This document shows positions 47,488 to 56,979 of a DNA stretch of 64,000 bases, piece after piece. Numbering within the stretch: position 1 is the stretch's first letter; every line of letters begins with the position of its first letter. The translations under genes and the position numbers were made by a program. The DNA lies in the NCBI RefSeq assembly GCF_032823475.1, contig NZ_CP127915.1, forward strand, positions 1,488,001-1,552,000, read 5' to 3'. Source of the stretch: Acinetobacter sp. SAAs474 (GTDB taxonomy: Bacteria; Pseudomonadota; Gammaproteobacteria; Pseudomonadales; Moraxellaceae). The notes beneath the pieces are model-generated. The model worked only from the letters and a program-made list of their open reading frames with translations, was not told where the DNA came from and did not search any database.

Positions 47488-48903
47488 TTACACCTCATCC
47501 GTAACGGGTTGATGATCAAAAGTAATGTCGTGCATTTTCAGTGCTTTTTTGTTAAGTCCATCCAGTAGCAATCGTTGCCAGTGCCCATGTTGGTTGACAT
47601 ATAGACCTTCGTGTGTAAATTCACACCCAGTAATGACTGGCTTAATGCCTAGATCTTGCGCGTTTTGTGTTGAACCATAGATCCATTGATGGTGCCCACG
47701 AGAAATATCACTCCAACGCTCTATACGCCCTTGAAAGCCTTTTTGTTGTTCACGGAATTCGACCAGATCATCGGGTGTGCCTAGACCAGAGACATTAAAG
47801 AAATCTTCAAACTGACGAATACGATTACGACGTGCTTCTTTTGATTCACCTTTGACGCCAATACATTGGCTAATGACCTCAGTTTTATTCCAAGCCACTG
47901 GACGTACAATACGTAACTGTGAACTGATCTGATCCATAAAGAAGAGACTTGGATATAGGTTGAGGTTACGTAAGCGATGCATTGCCCATTCAGCGTGTTT
48001 TTCACCAAATCTTTCTAGCAAATAAGGCATAACGCTATCATAGCCAGGACGTACTGTTGGATTGGGCATGTCACTAAATAGCACGCTATGACCATTATTA
48101 AAGCTAAACCAACCATCATCGGTTTCGGCATCACCTGCGCCCAGTTTGCTATAATCGAGTGTATCGAGTTCATCACCTTTTGCTGCATTGACTTGCTGGC
48201 GGTGTTGTACGGTAGAGACATAGTTATAATGCACAGTACTGACGTGGTAGCCATCTAAACCATTTTCATTTTGTAGTTTCCAGTTCCCTGCAAAGGTATA
48301 TGCAGATTTACCCGGTAAAACCTCAAGTTCACCTGTAGGTGATTGGTCAACCATCAGATCGAGAAATATTTTGGCATCACCCAAAAAGTCCTCAAGTGCA
48401 TCTGTAGCCTGAGTATCTAAACTTACAAAGACAAATCCACGATAGCTTGCAATACGACCTTGTTTTAAACCACGGCTTGATTTATCAAAATCTTCACAGT
48501 ATTCACTTGGCGCTTTAACTTTGACCAGACGTCCATCAGATTTGTAGCACCATGCATGAAATGGACAGGTAAATACAGACTGGTTTCCTTTAGCAACACG
48601 GGTCAGTGTCGCACCACGATGTTCACAAGCATTGACCATCGCATGCAATTGACCTTGAGCATCACGACTGATAATGATCGGTTGACGACCAATCTGTACG
48701 GTAACGAAGTCGTTATTGTTCGGGATTTCACTTTCATGGCAGGCATAAATCCATACTTTTTCAAAAATGAGTTCCATTTCAAGTTCAAATAGCTCGGGCT
48801 CGGTAAACATATCGCGAGCAATTCGATAGACACCATCATTGGGGCGAAAATCGATACAACCCTGTACAAAATTTTGCCATTCGGCGAGGTTACGTGCAGT
48901 CAT
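47488..48903 (-). CDS. antA: Anthranilate 1,2-dioxygenase large (alpha) subunit
   Basis: AntA oxidises anthranilate to catechol, releasing CO2 and ammonia. ATG 48903 (MTARNLAEWQ) gives 471 residues, the length I recall for A. baylyi AntA, and the sequence matches it closely. AGAGGAAGAG precedes this start. The frame extends 30 codons upstream with no family support. The Rieske cluster ligands are Cys93, His95, Cys113 and His116 (CEHRG, CPFHAW). The mononuclear iron site lies in GLDGYHVSTVH. The gene heads the antABC operon and has an XylS-type site upstream. Confidence 0.95.
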   Translation of the reverse strand: MTARNLAEWQNFVQGCIDFRPNDGVYRIARDMFTEPELFELEMELIFEKVWIYACHESEIPNNNDFVTVQIGRQPIIISRDAQGQLHAMVNACEHRGATLTRVAKGNQSVFTCPFHAWCYKSDGRLVKVKAPSEYCEDFDKSSRGLKQGRIASYRGFVFVSLDTQATDALEDFLGDAKIFLDLMVDQSPTGELEVLPGKSAYTFAGNWKLQNENGLDGYHVSTVHYNYVSTVQHRQQVNAAKGDELDTLDYSKLGAGDAETDDGWFSFNNGHSVLFSDMPNPTVRPGYDSVMPYLLERFGEKHAEWAMHRLRNLNLYPSLFFMDQISSQLRIVRPVAWNKTEVISQCIGVKGESKEARRNRIRQFEDFFNVSGLGTPDDLVEFREQQKGFQGRIERWSDISRGHHQWIYGSTQNAQDLGIKPVITGCEFTHEGLYVNQHGHWQRLLLDGLNKKALKMHDITFDHQPVTDEV

Positions 48904-48938
48904 GGGCTCTTCCTCTATCCAATCAATGCTTTGATATG

Positions 48939-49001
48939 ATTGAACCGCGAATTTAAGCCATGCTCTATCCAGATTTTCCTTGTTTTTATCCACTTTATGC
49001 A
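48939..49001 (-). promoter_or_regulatory. ant promoter with XylS-type repeat
   Basis: On the minus strand, TGCATAAAGTGGATA (49001-48987) is an exact TGCA-N6-GGATA site. A second GGATA, in AGGAAAATCTGGATA (48980-48966), follows at a 21-bp offset, the period of XylS operators. TAGAGC (48967-48962) as -35 and TTCAAT (48944-48939) as -10, 17 bp apart, would start antA transcription. Confidence 0.55.
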
Positions 49002-49557
49002 GTTTGTTATATGCTGAATTTAAAAAAGGTCATTATTTTTCTAGAATTTAATTTATTGTTAATTTTATTTTTGATATAAATATGGAATTGCATATATACG
49101 AATATTCATATATAAGTATATTGGCGAATTTAATTGAGCTTGAGCAAATGACTGTTACTCTAAAAATAGAAATGGATCATCATCCTGAATCTGCGTTATC
49201 AGATTCGACATCGATGCGAATCCGTCATGCCAAGACTAAAGCTGAGCGGATGGTGTATCTTAAAACATCCCTCGCTCAAAATAAGCTGATTCAAATGATT
49301 ATATTTACAGGTTAAAAAAGAAATATGTTTCCTTATTATATTTGGCGTTAGAGCTTGACCTTTACATGGATAAAAATGGCTTAACCTGATGCTTTTATTT
49401 GATTTTGATTAATCCTTATTTGGGGTGATTGAATGGGAAACAGCTTTAAATCACCGATGAAATTGGTGTTAGAAATTTTGCCATAGTCAGATAAAAGCAT
49501 TTTATTCAATAAGATGGGAAAAATACTGAATATCTGTAGTGATTATAATCAAAATAT
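49002..49557. other. Non-coding region between antA and the ars operon
   Basis: About 556 bp between divergent transcription units. A 77-codon plus-strand frame (49082-49315) lacks a convincing ribosome-binding site, and its protein resembles nothing I know, so it was not called. Nothing else is supportable here. Confidence 0.35.
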
Positions 49558-49587
49558 TATGGATAGATGAATATTGATATATCCATA
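49558..49587 (+). promoter_or_regulatory. Probable ArsR operator
   Basis: TATGGATA (49558-49565) and TATCCATA (49580-49587) form an 8-bp perfect inverted repeat about 20 bp upstream of the arsR start, where an autorepressor would block transcription. Confidence 0.5.
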
Positions 49588-49606
49588 GATTAAAGTGAGT
49601 AAAAAT

Positions 49607-49927
49607 ATGGACCAAATTGATTTTTTTAAATGTTTGGCGGATGAAACTCGATTTAAGATCGTGATGTTAGTTGTTAAAAATAATGAGCAGTGTGTTTGTG
49701 ATTTGACGGAAAAATTACAACTCAGCCAACCCAAGATTTCACGGCACTTAGCCTTGTTGCGTGCTTTAGGCCTGTTACGAGATCGACGTCAAGGACAATG
49801 GGTCTATTACAGTCTTAATCCAAATTTACCCACTTGCTATTTAGATATATTGAACATCCTTAAAAATGCAGATTTACAACCAAAAGTCGCAGCATTACTG
49901 CAGCAAATTAATCGTGATTGCGAGTAG
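49607..49927 (+). CDS. arsR: ArsR arsenite-responsive repressor
   Basis: The 106-residue winged-helix repressor has DFFKCLADETRFKIVMLVV and LSQPKISRHLALLRALGLLRDRRQGQWVYYSLNP. The arsenic-binding pair is in EQCVCDL, the ELCVCDL motif of E. coli ArsR. It releases DNA when As(III) or Sb(III) binds. ATG 49607 is preferred, with GTGAG about 8 bp upstream; a GTG four codons earlier is possible. It heads the arsR-arsC-acr3-arsH operon and likely binds the inverted repeat at 49558-49587. Confidence 0.92.
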   Translation: MDQIDFFKCLADETRFKIVMLVVKNNEQCVCDLTEKLQLSQPKISRHLALLRALGLLRDRRQGQWVYYSLNPNLPTCYLDILNILKNADLQPKVAALLQQINRDCE

Positions 49928-49933
49928 AACACT

Positions 49934-50407
49934 ATGAATTTTCTTTTTTTATGTACGGGAAATAGCTGTCGCAGTATTTTATCCGAAGTGCTTTTTAATC
50001 ATCGCGCTCCAGCAGGCTGCAAAGCCTATAGTGCAGGTAGCAAACCCACTGGACAGGTACATCCATTGACCATTGAAACACTGCAAAACTTAGCTTTTTC
50101 AACTCAAGGTTTATGGAGTAAAACGATTGATGACTGTAAACAATACCAACCAGATGTGGTGATTACGGTTTGTGATGCAGCCGCTCAGGAAGCTTGCCCG
50201 CTGTATTTAGGTGAGGCCATTAAAGCACATTGGGGATTGGCTGACCCATCACACTTGGATTTACCACAACAACAAAAACTACAAGCATTTCAAGTCACCG
50301 TTGATCATATCAACCGCCGTTTAGATGCATTATTGGCACTTGATATAGCGCATATATCACGTTCTGAGTTGATTGCGGCGATCAATCAAATTTCGCACAT
50401 TGAATGA
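49934..50407 (+). CDS. arsC: Arsenate reductase, thioredoxin-linked LMW-phosphatase type
   Basis: The 157-residue protein reduces arsenate to arsenite. The P-loop CTGNSCRS supplies the first catalytic Cys (about residue 7) and Arg. Two more cysteines appear in [12 protein letters not shown], forming the disulfide relay recycled by thioredoxin, as in S. aureus ArsC. WGLADPSH is the usual Asp-containing loop. The gene begins 6 bp after arsR, and its stop lies just upstream of the acr3 start. Confidence 0.92.
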   Translation: MNFLFLCTGNSCRSILSEVLFNHRAPAGCKAYSAGSKPTGQVHPLTIETLQNLAFSTQGLWSKTIDDCKQYQPDVVITVCDAAAQEACPLYLGEAIKAHWGLADPSHLDLPQQQKLQAFQVTVDHINRRLDALLALDIAHISRSELIAAINQISHIE

Positions 50408-50417
50408 GATCACCATA

Positions 50418-51458
50418 GTGCAACACAGATTATCTTTTTTAGATCGTAACCTTACGCTATGGATTTTTATGGCAATGGCGTTAGGAATTGCGATGGGTAT
50501 ATTTTTTCCACAGGTCTCAGTAGCTTTGGATAAAACCAGTGTCGGCTCAGTTAATCTCCCGATTGCGATCGGTTTGATTTTGATGATGTATCCACCTTTG
50601 GCAAAAGTGGACTATGCGGCTTTGCCACAGGTATTTAAAGATAAGAAAACACTGGCATTATCCTTAGTACAAAACTGGCTTATCGCACCTGTTTTGATGT
50701 TTAGCTTAGCCATTATTTTTTTACATAACGATCCTGAATATATGACAGGCTTGATCCTCATTGGCTTAGCACGCTGTATTGCAATGGTTTTGATTTGGAA
50801 TGGTTTAGCCTGTGGTGATAACCAATATGTTGCTGCATTGGTTGCCTTTAATAGTATCTTTCAAATTTTATTCTTCAGTACCTATGCATGGTTATTTCTG
50901 ACTTTGTTACCTCCTTATTTTGGTATTGCAGGACAAGTAATCGATATTGATTTCTGGACAATTACTCATACAGTATTGATATATTTAGGGATCCCATTTT
51001 TTCTGGGTTTTATGACCCGATTTATGTTGGTGCGTGCTAAAGGTTTGGTCTGGTATCGAGAGAGTTTTTTACCAAAGATAAGTCCGCTGAGTTTACTGGC
51101 TTTATTGTTCACGATTGTGGCGATGTTTAGCCTTAAAGGACATGAAGTACTGAGTTTGCCTTTGGATGTCTTGCGGATTGCAGTTCCATTGACGATTTAT
51201 TTTATCATGATGTTTTTCATTAGTTTCTTTATGAGTAAATGGATGGGAAACAATTATGCTAAAACCACCGCCATTTCATTTACTGCTGCAGGAAATAATT
51301 TTGAATTGGCACTGGCTGTTGCGATTGCAACCTTTGGTTTGGCTTCACCAGTCGCATTTACCACGGTGATTGGCCCACTGGTTGAAGTGCCGGTACTGAT
51401 TGCTTTAGTCAGCGTTTCCTTGTGGCTTAGAAAAAAAATTTTTAAAACAGAGATATAA
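50418..51458 (+). CDS. acr3: Arsenite efflux transporter, Acr3 type
   Basis: The 346-residue protein has ten hydrophobic helices and the Acr3 motifs [36 protein letters not shown] (with the essential Cys) and [21 protein letters not shown]. It exports As(III) from the cytoplasm. GTG 50418 is chosen because GAGAT lies about 8 bp upstream and [17 protein letters not shown] is the normal N-terminus. The frame opens earlier within arsC. Acr3 is often annotated arsB, but this is a different family from E. coli ArsB. Confidence 0.93.
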   Translation: MQHRLSFLDRNLTLWIFMAMALGIAMGIFFPQVSVALDKTSVGSVNLPIAIGLILMMYPPLAKVDYAALPQVFKDKKTLALSLVQNWLIAPVLMFSLAIIFLHNDPEYMTGLILIGLARCIAMVLIWNGLACGDNQYVAALVAFNSIFQILFFSTYAWLFLTLLPPYFGIAGQVIDIDFWTITHTVLIYLGIPFFLGFMTRFMLVRAKGLVWYRESFLPKISPLSLLALLFTIVAMFSLKGHEVLSLPLDVLRIAVPLTIYFIMMFFISFFMSKWMGNNYAKTTAISFTAAGNNFELALAVAIATFGLASPVAFTTVIGPLVEVPVLIALVSVSLWLRKKIFKTEI

Positions 51459-51463
51459 TTACC

Positions 51464-52168
51464 ATGACTGTTCCAAATATAGAGATGAGTCTTCTTGATC
51501 AACCCACTTTAGAAAAAGTACAGGCCAAACCGTTAAATCATCCACCACGTATTTTACTGTTGTATGGTTCAAACCGTGAACGTTCATATAGTCGGCTGGC
51601 GGTGATGGAGGCAGGACGTATCTTGGCGCAGTTTGGTGCTGAAGTAAAAATTTTTCATCCGAAAGGTCTACCGTTACCTGAAGATGCGGATATCGAACAT
51701 CCAAAAGTCAAAGAGCTACATGAACTGTTAGCGTGGTCGGAAGGCATGGTATGGTGTTCACCAGAACGTCATGGTGCAATGAGTTCAATCTTTAAATCGC
51801 AAATTGACTGGATTCCTTTAGCTGGTGGTGCGATTCGTGCAACACAGGGAAAAACCTTAGCCTTGATGCAGGTTAGTGGTGGTTCGCAGTCTTTTAATAG
51901 CGTTAATCAAATGCGAATTTTAGGACGTTGGATGCGTATGATTACGATTCCAAATCAATCCTCTATTCCTAAAGCTTTTTTAGAGTTTGAAGAGGATGGA
52001 CGAATGAAACCATCCGCTTTCTATGATCGCATTGTGGATGTAATGGAAGAATTATATAAGTTCACCTTATTGACGCGTGGACAGCATCAGTATCTCACAG
52101 ACCGTTATTCTGAACGAAAAGAATCTGCTGAAGCATTGTCTCAGCGCGTCAATCAACGTTGTTTATAG
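51464..52168 (+). CDS. arsH: ArsH NADPH:FMN oxidoreductase
   Basis: ArsH is a flavodoxin-like FMN enzyme that oxidises trivalent methylarsenicals and can reduce quinones or azo dyes. The 234-residue protein has the FMN phosphate loop [35 protein letters not shown], and [24 protein letters not shown], all typical of ArsH. It is the last gene of the ars operon, 5 bp after acr3. Its presence suggests exposure to organoarsenicals as well as inorganic arsenic, an inference. Confidence 0.92.
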   Translation: MTVPNIEMSLLDQPTLEKVQAKPLNHPPRILLLYGSNRERSYSRLAVMEAGRILAQFGAEVKIFHPKGLPLPEDADIEHPKVKELHELLAWSEGMVWCSPERHGAMSSIFKSQIDWIPLAGGAIRATQGKTLALMQVSGGSQSFNSVNQMRILGRWMRMITIPNQSSIPKAFLEFEEDGRMKPSAFYDRIVDVMEELYKFTLLTRGQHQYLTDRYSERKESAEALSQRVNQRCL

Positions 52169-52187
52169 AGATATTGATTTGACGATC

Positions 52188-52213
52188 AAATGCCGACGAT
52201 CAATTCGGTATTT
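52188..52213. other. Hairpin between arsH and the convergent TonB receptor
   Basis: AAATGCCGA (52188-52196) pairs with TCGGTATTT (52205-52213), one wobble in nine, with an 8-nt loop. The flanks are moderately T-rich on both strands but have no long T run, so termination would be weak. Confidence 0.4.
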
Positions 52214-52245
52214 GTATTGTGTTTCATATCACCCAACTTGAATCA

Positions 52246-54753
52246 CTACCAACTATATTTAACCATGACCTGAAGGTTGGTTGGTGCACCATAATAGCTA
52301 TTTAACGCAGATAAATGATATTTCTTATTAAACAGGTTGTTAATATTTAAGTTCGCTGTGAGATGCTGATTAATTTTATAACGTGCCATTAAATCAAGGA
52401 TCCCATAGCTACCTTGTTCTGATTTAAATGAGTGAGTACGTGTGACATAGGTGTAGATATTACTTTGCCAATTAATTCCAGCGCCGACAGTTAAAGCCTC
52501 ATCGAACTGCGGTAATGTGTATGAAGTAAATACTTTAGCGACGTTATTGGGTATATCGCTATTGAGGCGATCGCCTTTGTTATCTTGCGATAGATTACGT
52601 GCAAAGCTGGCGGAGATTTGCCATAGGTCTGTAAGTTTGCCTGTAGCTTCCAGTTCAAATCCATGACTTTTAGTGCCAGACTCGGCACGATATGGAGATA
52701 CTGTTTGACCATTGGGGAGTGTAATGGGTGCAGCACCGGTGATGAGTACCGCTTTATTGTCTTCTTTGCTTTGATAAATGGCAGCACCAATATTCAACTG
52801 ATGATCAAAAAATTCACCTTTAAGGCCAATTTCAGTACTATTACCCACCACAGGATCGATAAAATTACCATTAATATCATATCGATCCTGTGGAGAGAAG
52901 ATATTGGTATAGCTGGCATAGGCTGTCCAATGTGGTGTGAGATCGTATGTTAATCCAATATACGGAATGATTTTTTTTTCTTGTTGTTTTTTATCTGTGG
53001 GACGGGCTGTTTCCGGATATGTTTTAGAAATTCTTTCCCAATGATCAAATCGGGCACCCATAATGATGGCAAGTGGCTCAGTAAGTTTTAAACGCACTGC
53101 ACTAAAAGCAGAGAGACTTTTTTCATCTGTGCTATACCAGCCATTGGTTTTTAGTTCTGGCTGACTTGGTATATAACCGTTCCAAGTAAAAATATTGTTG
53201 ATTTCCTTAATATCCCAACCTGTTGAACTTGGGCGTTTATTTTTACTTTTTGTATAGGTGCTTCCAATGACAATTTCATGTGTTTGATCAAATAAATCAA
53301 ATGTGCCATTGAGTGTGAGATTAAATAAATCTTGGATCGGTTTATATTGCCAACGTGTTCCGTATAGTACTGCACCAGCGCCAGTATCTTTATTAATACC
53401 TGAACCTGAAAATACATAGCCGACGATTTCATCGGAAGAGGTGATGGTACGAGAAGCGATCCCATTGAGTTTCCAATGGTCATTGATTTGATGTTCAATG
53501 TCGGCAAAATAACCAGTGCTTGAACGATCTGACGTGGACCAATTTGCAGCAGCTGAATCTGAGCGTGACCAATTAATTGCTGTACCATCTGAATAGTAAG
53601 TCGGTAAACCACTGCGGGCAATTCCCTTGATATCAATTTGTTGGTAACTTATTCCTATACTGGCTTTGGTATTATCTGATAAATCTGCTTCAATAATGCC
53701 ATAAGCAACTTTTCGTTCTTCATGATACCGATCAATATAACTATCACCATTTTGATAAGCGAGTATGGTTCTGCCACGAACATGAGCCGATGGTGTCAAA
53801 GGGGTTGAAACATCAATATCTGTACGATAATTATTCCATGATCCAGCACTGGCACTGATCGATGATTTAAAATCTGCTAAGGGTTTCTTACGGACCATAT
53901 TAATGCTTGCACTGGCTGTACCTGCACCCGTCATTAATCCATTTGCACCGCGAACAATTTCAATTCGATCAAAAAGAGCAGTGTCCTGACTTTGGAATAT
54001 ACTTGAATATGAATTCAGTAGTTTTATACCATCGAGTAAATAGTTATCTACAGTTTGTCCTCTTGCATAAATCGGTGAGTTATCCGATCCGATATTTCCG
54101 CCTTGTTTAATGGTTAGGCCTGCGGCTTGATTGACAACATCCATCAATTGTGTCAGGTTTTGATCATCCATTTGTTGTCGTGTAATAACACTGACCAATT
54201 GAGGTGTTTCTTTTAAACTGAGCGTTAAACCAGTAGATGCAGTTGTTGCTTGGGCTGTGTATAAACCAGTTTCTTCGGTTGTTAAGTGTTGCGTATTATT
54301 GGTTTGCATAACAATGGTTGGGAGTTGTGTGATTTTATTTGCTGTTGCTGAGTCTAGCGTTGATGAAAGCATAAAATCTTTGGACTGACTGGCATTATGC
54401 TGATTGATGATTTTATCAAGTGCTTTAATGCCAAACCCACCATTTTCGAGTTTAATGGCTTCAAAATTTGCCGGTTGTAAGAGTTTTCTTAAAGCTTGTT
54501 CTGCCGAGTAATATCCTGTTAAACCATTACTGGGTAGTTTTGAAAAAGTCTGTGAATCGTAACTAATCGTCATGCCTGTCTGAATAGCCAATTGTTTTAA
54601 AACCTGATGGAGTGTTCCTTTGGGGATTGAGAAATTATAGACAGTTGCTGCATAAAGTGTCGTTGATGTTAAGCCACATGTGATCGTTGGAATACCGACT
54701 AGAGCGAGACGAATGGCAATTGCTAGGGTATTTTTTATTCGGTCGTTCATCAT
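52246..54753 (-). CDS. TonB-dependent siderophore receptor with STN signalling domain
   Basis: The 835-residue outer-membrane receptor has a long signal peptide (to about residue 35). An STN secretin/TonB N-terminal domain follows (about 40-110, FSIPKGTLHQVLKQLAIQTGMTISYDSQ), which signals to a FecR partner. The TonB box is in LPTIVMQTN; the plug has MDVVNQAAGLTIKQGGN and FDRIEIVRGANGLMTGAGTASASINMVRKKP. The beta-barrel ends NLQVMVKYSW. It resembles FpvA/FoxA-type hydroxamate or mixed siderophore receptors; the ligand is unknown. fecI and fecR homologues lie directly upstream. Confidence 0.92.
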   Translation of the reverse strand: MMNDRIKNTLAIAIRLALVGIPTITCGLTSTTLYAATVYNFSIPKGTLHQVLKQLAIQTGMTISYDSQTFSKLPSNGLTGYYSAEQALRKLLQPANFEAIKLENGGFGIKALDKIINQHNASQSKDFMLSSTLDSATANKITQLPTIVMQTNNTQHLTTEETGLYTAQATTASTGLTLSLKETPQLVSVITRQQMDDQNLTQLMDVVNQAAGLTIKQGGNIGSDNSPIYARGQTVDNYLLDGIKLLNSYSSIFQSQDTALFDRIEIVRGANGLMTGAGTASASINMVRKKPLADFKSSISASAGSWNNYRTDIDVSTPLTPSAHVRGRTILAYQNGDSYIDRYHEERKVAYGIIEADLSDNTKASIGISYQQIDIKGIARSGLPTYYSDGTAINWSRSDSAAANWSTSDRSSTGYFADIEHQINDHWKLNGIASRTITSSDEIVGYVFSGSGINKDTGAGAVLYGTRWQYKPIQDLFNLTLNGTFDLFDQTHEIVIGSTYTKSKNKRPSSTGWDIKEINNIFTWNGYIPSQPELKTNGWYSTDEKSLSAFSAVRLKLTEPLAIIMGARFDHWERISKTYPETARPTDKKQQEKKIIPYIGLTYDLTPHWTAYASYTNIFSPQDRYDINGNFIDPVVGNSTEIGLKGEFFDHQLNIGAAIYQSKEDNKAVLITGAAPITLPNGQTVSPYRAESGTKSHGFELEATGKLTDLWQISASFARNLSQDNKGDRLNSDIPNNVAKVFTSYTLPQFDEALTVGAGINWQSNIYTYVTRTHSFKSEQGSYGILDLMARYKINQHLTANLNINNLFNKKYHLSALNSYYGAPTNLQVMVKYSW

Positions 54754-54982
54754 ATAAATATTTATCTAAAAGCATGTTATTTATAAGTCGAATCACTTCA
54801 AAAAATAGCTCATTTTTTATGACTTGTGTATCGTATAGATGTTGATGATCATGCATGATGGATCAAAATGATTTTTTAGATTTTATGTGATTGAGCAATA
54901 ATATCTTGATGATTGGTTATTAAAATCATGGTTGATATTGGTGAAAGTTTAAAAAATAATCTGCAGCGCTTGATCATCATGA

Positions 54983-55933
54983 TTATTTTTTTACATAAAG
55001 CATATATGGACTATAAAAATCCAATTTCAGACGATGCGTATACGCTAGACTTTCTAAACTTTGAGGGATGTTTGCCAGTGAAAATACCCCTGATATTGGC
55101 AAGTTTTCAATTCTTGAGTCGATAAAATAATGCCCTTTTTTGTAACGATAAAGTTCATTTAAAACCTTTTTTAATGGCCAGTTTTCCACGACCAGTAAAT
55201 GCTGTGTCCAATACGGACGATCATTTTTCAAGGGAATTGCTTGTGCGATAAAGGTATTGTCAAATACGGTACGATAACCTTGTTGAATCACTTGAGGTGT
55301 TTTTTGATCATGGGTATGTATAGCGACAGCATGCTGATAAACATTGAGTTTTGTCTTATGATTTTCATGTCTAACAGTAAATTCTGTACCCAGTGCTTGC
55401 ATCTGACCATATTCAGTTTTTACAAAAAATGGGCGTTTTTGTTGATCGTGAGCTGTTGCTATATATATTTCACCTTGAACGAGTTCAATCATCCGAGTAT
55501 TTTTTGAAAAATGAATATTAATATAACTATTGCTGGCTAAGGTTAATTGGGAACCATCGTTGAGTTTAAGATTTTTAATTTCGCCTACATCGGTATGATA
55601 ATCTGCTTGCCATTTTGTCCAAGGTAGCTGATACACAATACATGAGATGATAAAAAGGCTTGATAGGCTTAAAATTGTATTGTGTTTTAAGGTTTGATTA
55701 AATTTATGCTTGGAAGAAGTGAAGGATTCGGATTTTAAGCAAGCAGGTAACTCACTTAGACTGGAGATCAATGTGGTGACTTTTTCGATTGCAAGTGCAT
55801 TTTCTGGTTTTTGTTGTTTCCATTGTTCAAATTGCTGATATTGTTCATCACTGACTTCACCAGAGTTTAAAATAACGAGCCAGTCGGTCGCTTCATCTAA
55901 AACTTTTTCATTAAGCTGTTCTTGAATGGTCAT
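54983..55933 (-). CDS. fecR: FecR-type anti-sigma/signal-transfer protein
   Basis: The 316-residue inner-membrane protein has an N-terminal cytoplasmic DUF4880 segment (EATDWLVILNSGEVSDEQYQQFEQW), one membrane helix (about 88-105) and a periplasmic FecR domain (DVGEIKNLKLNDGSQLTLASNSYINIHF). It receives the signal from the STN domain of the receptor and controls the adjacent FecI sigma factor. It lies 20 bp after fecI and upstream of the receptor gene, the usual order. fecI-fecR-receptor form a surface-signalling unit, though a gap of 229 bp before the receptor suggests a second promoter. Confidence 0.9.
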   Translation of the reverse strand: MTIQEQLNEKVLDEATDWLVILNSGEVSDEQYQQFEQWKQQKPENALAIEKVTTLISSLSELPACLKSESFTSSKHKFNQTLKHNTILSLSSLFIISCIVYQLPWTKWQADYHTDVGEIKNLKLNDGSQLTLASNSYINIHFSKNTRMIELVQGEIYIATAHDQQKRPFFVKTEYGQMQALGTEFTVRHENHKTKLNVYQHAVAIHTHDQKTPQVIQQGYRTVFDNTFIAQAIPLKNDRPYWTQHLLVVENWPLKKVLNELYRYKKGHYFIDSRIENLPISGVFSLANIPQSLESLAYTHRLKLDFYSPYMLYVKK

Positions 55934-55953
55934 AAAAATAATTTCAACGAGCT

Positions 55954-56463
55954 TTATTGCTGTAACAGGTGAATACAGGAAAGAAAGGCCAGTTTCATAT
56001 CCCGTTTAACCGTTGCTTCAGAAATATCTAGTTTATGAGCAATTGCTTTATAGGTTAGGCCATCTAATTGAGAAAATAAAAATACTTGTGTGACTCGTGG
56101 TGGTAATTTTTCTAAAATTTTATGTACCTGAAATAAGGTTTCTCTAATACAAATTTCATGCTCGGCTGACGGATGAAATTCTTCTGGCAGTTGAGCCAGC
56201 GCCTCCAAATACAAACGTTCAACATGTTGATGACGCCAGTGATCAATAATGACATGTTTTGCAATACCCAATAACCATGCTTTAGGCTCTTTAATATTGT
56301 GATGATCGTAACTACTTTTTAAGGCACGATAAAATACCTCATGACTTAAATCTTCAGATTGATGATGGTGCTTAAGTTTACTTTTAAACCAAGATAATAA
56401 TGTAGTTTGGTGTGTTTGATAAACAAGACTGAACCATAACTGCTTGTTTACATTTAGATTCAT
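55954..56463 (-). CDS. fecI: FecI-type ECF sigma factor
   Basis: The 169-residue protein has sigma region 2 (about residues 15-75, SEDLSHEVFYRALKSS and KAWLLGIAKHVIIDHWRHQHVERLY) and region 4 (LPPRVTQVFLFSQLDGLTYKAIAHKLDISEATVKRDMKLAF). It is typical of iron-starvation ECF sigma factors. It presumably drives the downstream receptor gene after a signal through FecR. A Fur box 69 bp upstream would keep it silent in iron-replete cells. It is divergent from the PepSY operon. Confidence 0.92.
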   Translation of the reverse strand: MNLNVNKQLWFSLVYQTHQTTLLSWFKSKLKHHHQSEDLSHEVFYRALKSSYDHHNIKEPKAWLLGIAKHVIIDHWRHQHVERLYLEALAQLPEEFHPSAEHEICIRETLFQVHKILEKLPPRVTQVFLFSQLDGLTYKAIAHKLDISEATVKRDMKLAFLSCIHLLQQ

Positions 56464-56531
56464 AATATAGCCTTATAACAAAACCAATAAAAATTTACTT
56501 GAATGGTATTAGATTAAACAATGAGGAGAAT

Positions 56532-56550
56532 AATAATGATTATCATTACT
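56532..56550. promoter_or_regulatory. Fur box between fecI and the PepSY operon
   Basis: AATAATGATTATCATTACT matches the 19-bp Fur consensus in 15 positions. It lies between divergent fecI (start 56463) and the operon starting at 56668, so one site could iron-regulate both directions. Confidence 0.75.
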
Positions 56551-56667
56551 GAAAGCAATAAGCTAAATTACAAACTTTAACATTTATTTTGAGCTGTTTA
56601 TTTTTTTCATCCGTCTAACTAAACATAGCTGTGTAAAAGCAGTGTCGTGTATTGAAGTGATCTAGTC

Positions 56668-56979
56668 ATGAAATCCTATTTTATTCTGTCGAATGCACAA
56701 CAGCATTATCGACTTATTGTATTAATACGTATTTTACTTGCGGCATTTGGTGGTTTTGCTGTGGCAAATTTAAGTGTTGCTGCCATCGCGTTACTTTTTC
56801 CTGATGAACTTGCCATTGCAACTTATGCTGGTTTTCTATTGAGCTTTGTGGTTTGGCTAGTTTTGATATTGGCGATATTCAGTATCAAAAAAACCATACA
56901 TGCTGTTTGGTTATGTATTGGAGTACTTTTTAGTTTGGGGTGCTTGCTCAGCATTTTAAAAATTTGGGGAAATACATGA
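56668..56979 (+). CDS. Small inner-membrane protein of iron-uptake operon (DUF3649-like)
   Basis: The 103-residue protein has three hydrophobic helices (about 18-45, 50-75 and 80-97) and few charged residues. It looks like the small membrane protein (DUF3649 group) that usually precedes a PepSY protein and DUF3325 in siderophore operons. The stop overlaps the start of the PepSY gene as ATGA, indicating translational coupling. Precise function is unknown; with its neighbours it may help reduce or release iron from a siderophore. Confidence 0.75.
   Translation: MKSYFILSNAQQHYRLIVLIRILLAAFGGFAVANLSVAAIALLFPDELAIATYAGFLLSFVVWLVLILAIFSIKKTIHAVWLCIGVLFSLGCLLSILKIWGNT

Noticed and set aside
45951-48903. 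benABC (benzoate dioxygenase) instead of antABC
   Set aside because: Subunit lengths (471, 163, 343) and the AntA sequence fit anthranilate dioxygenase as remembered, and the iif context yields anthranilate.
49082-49315. 77-codon frame between antA and arsR as a small gene
   Set aside because: No convincing ribosome-binding site, unfamiliar protein, lies in a divergent promoter region; could still be real.
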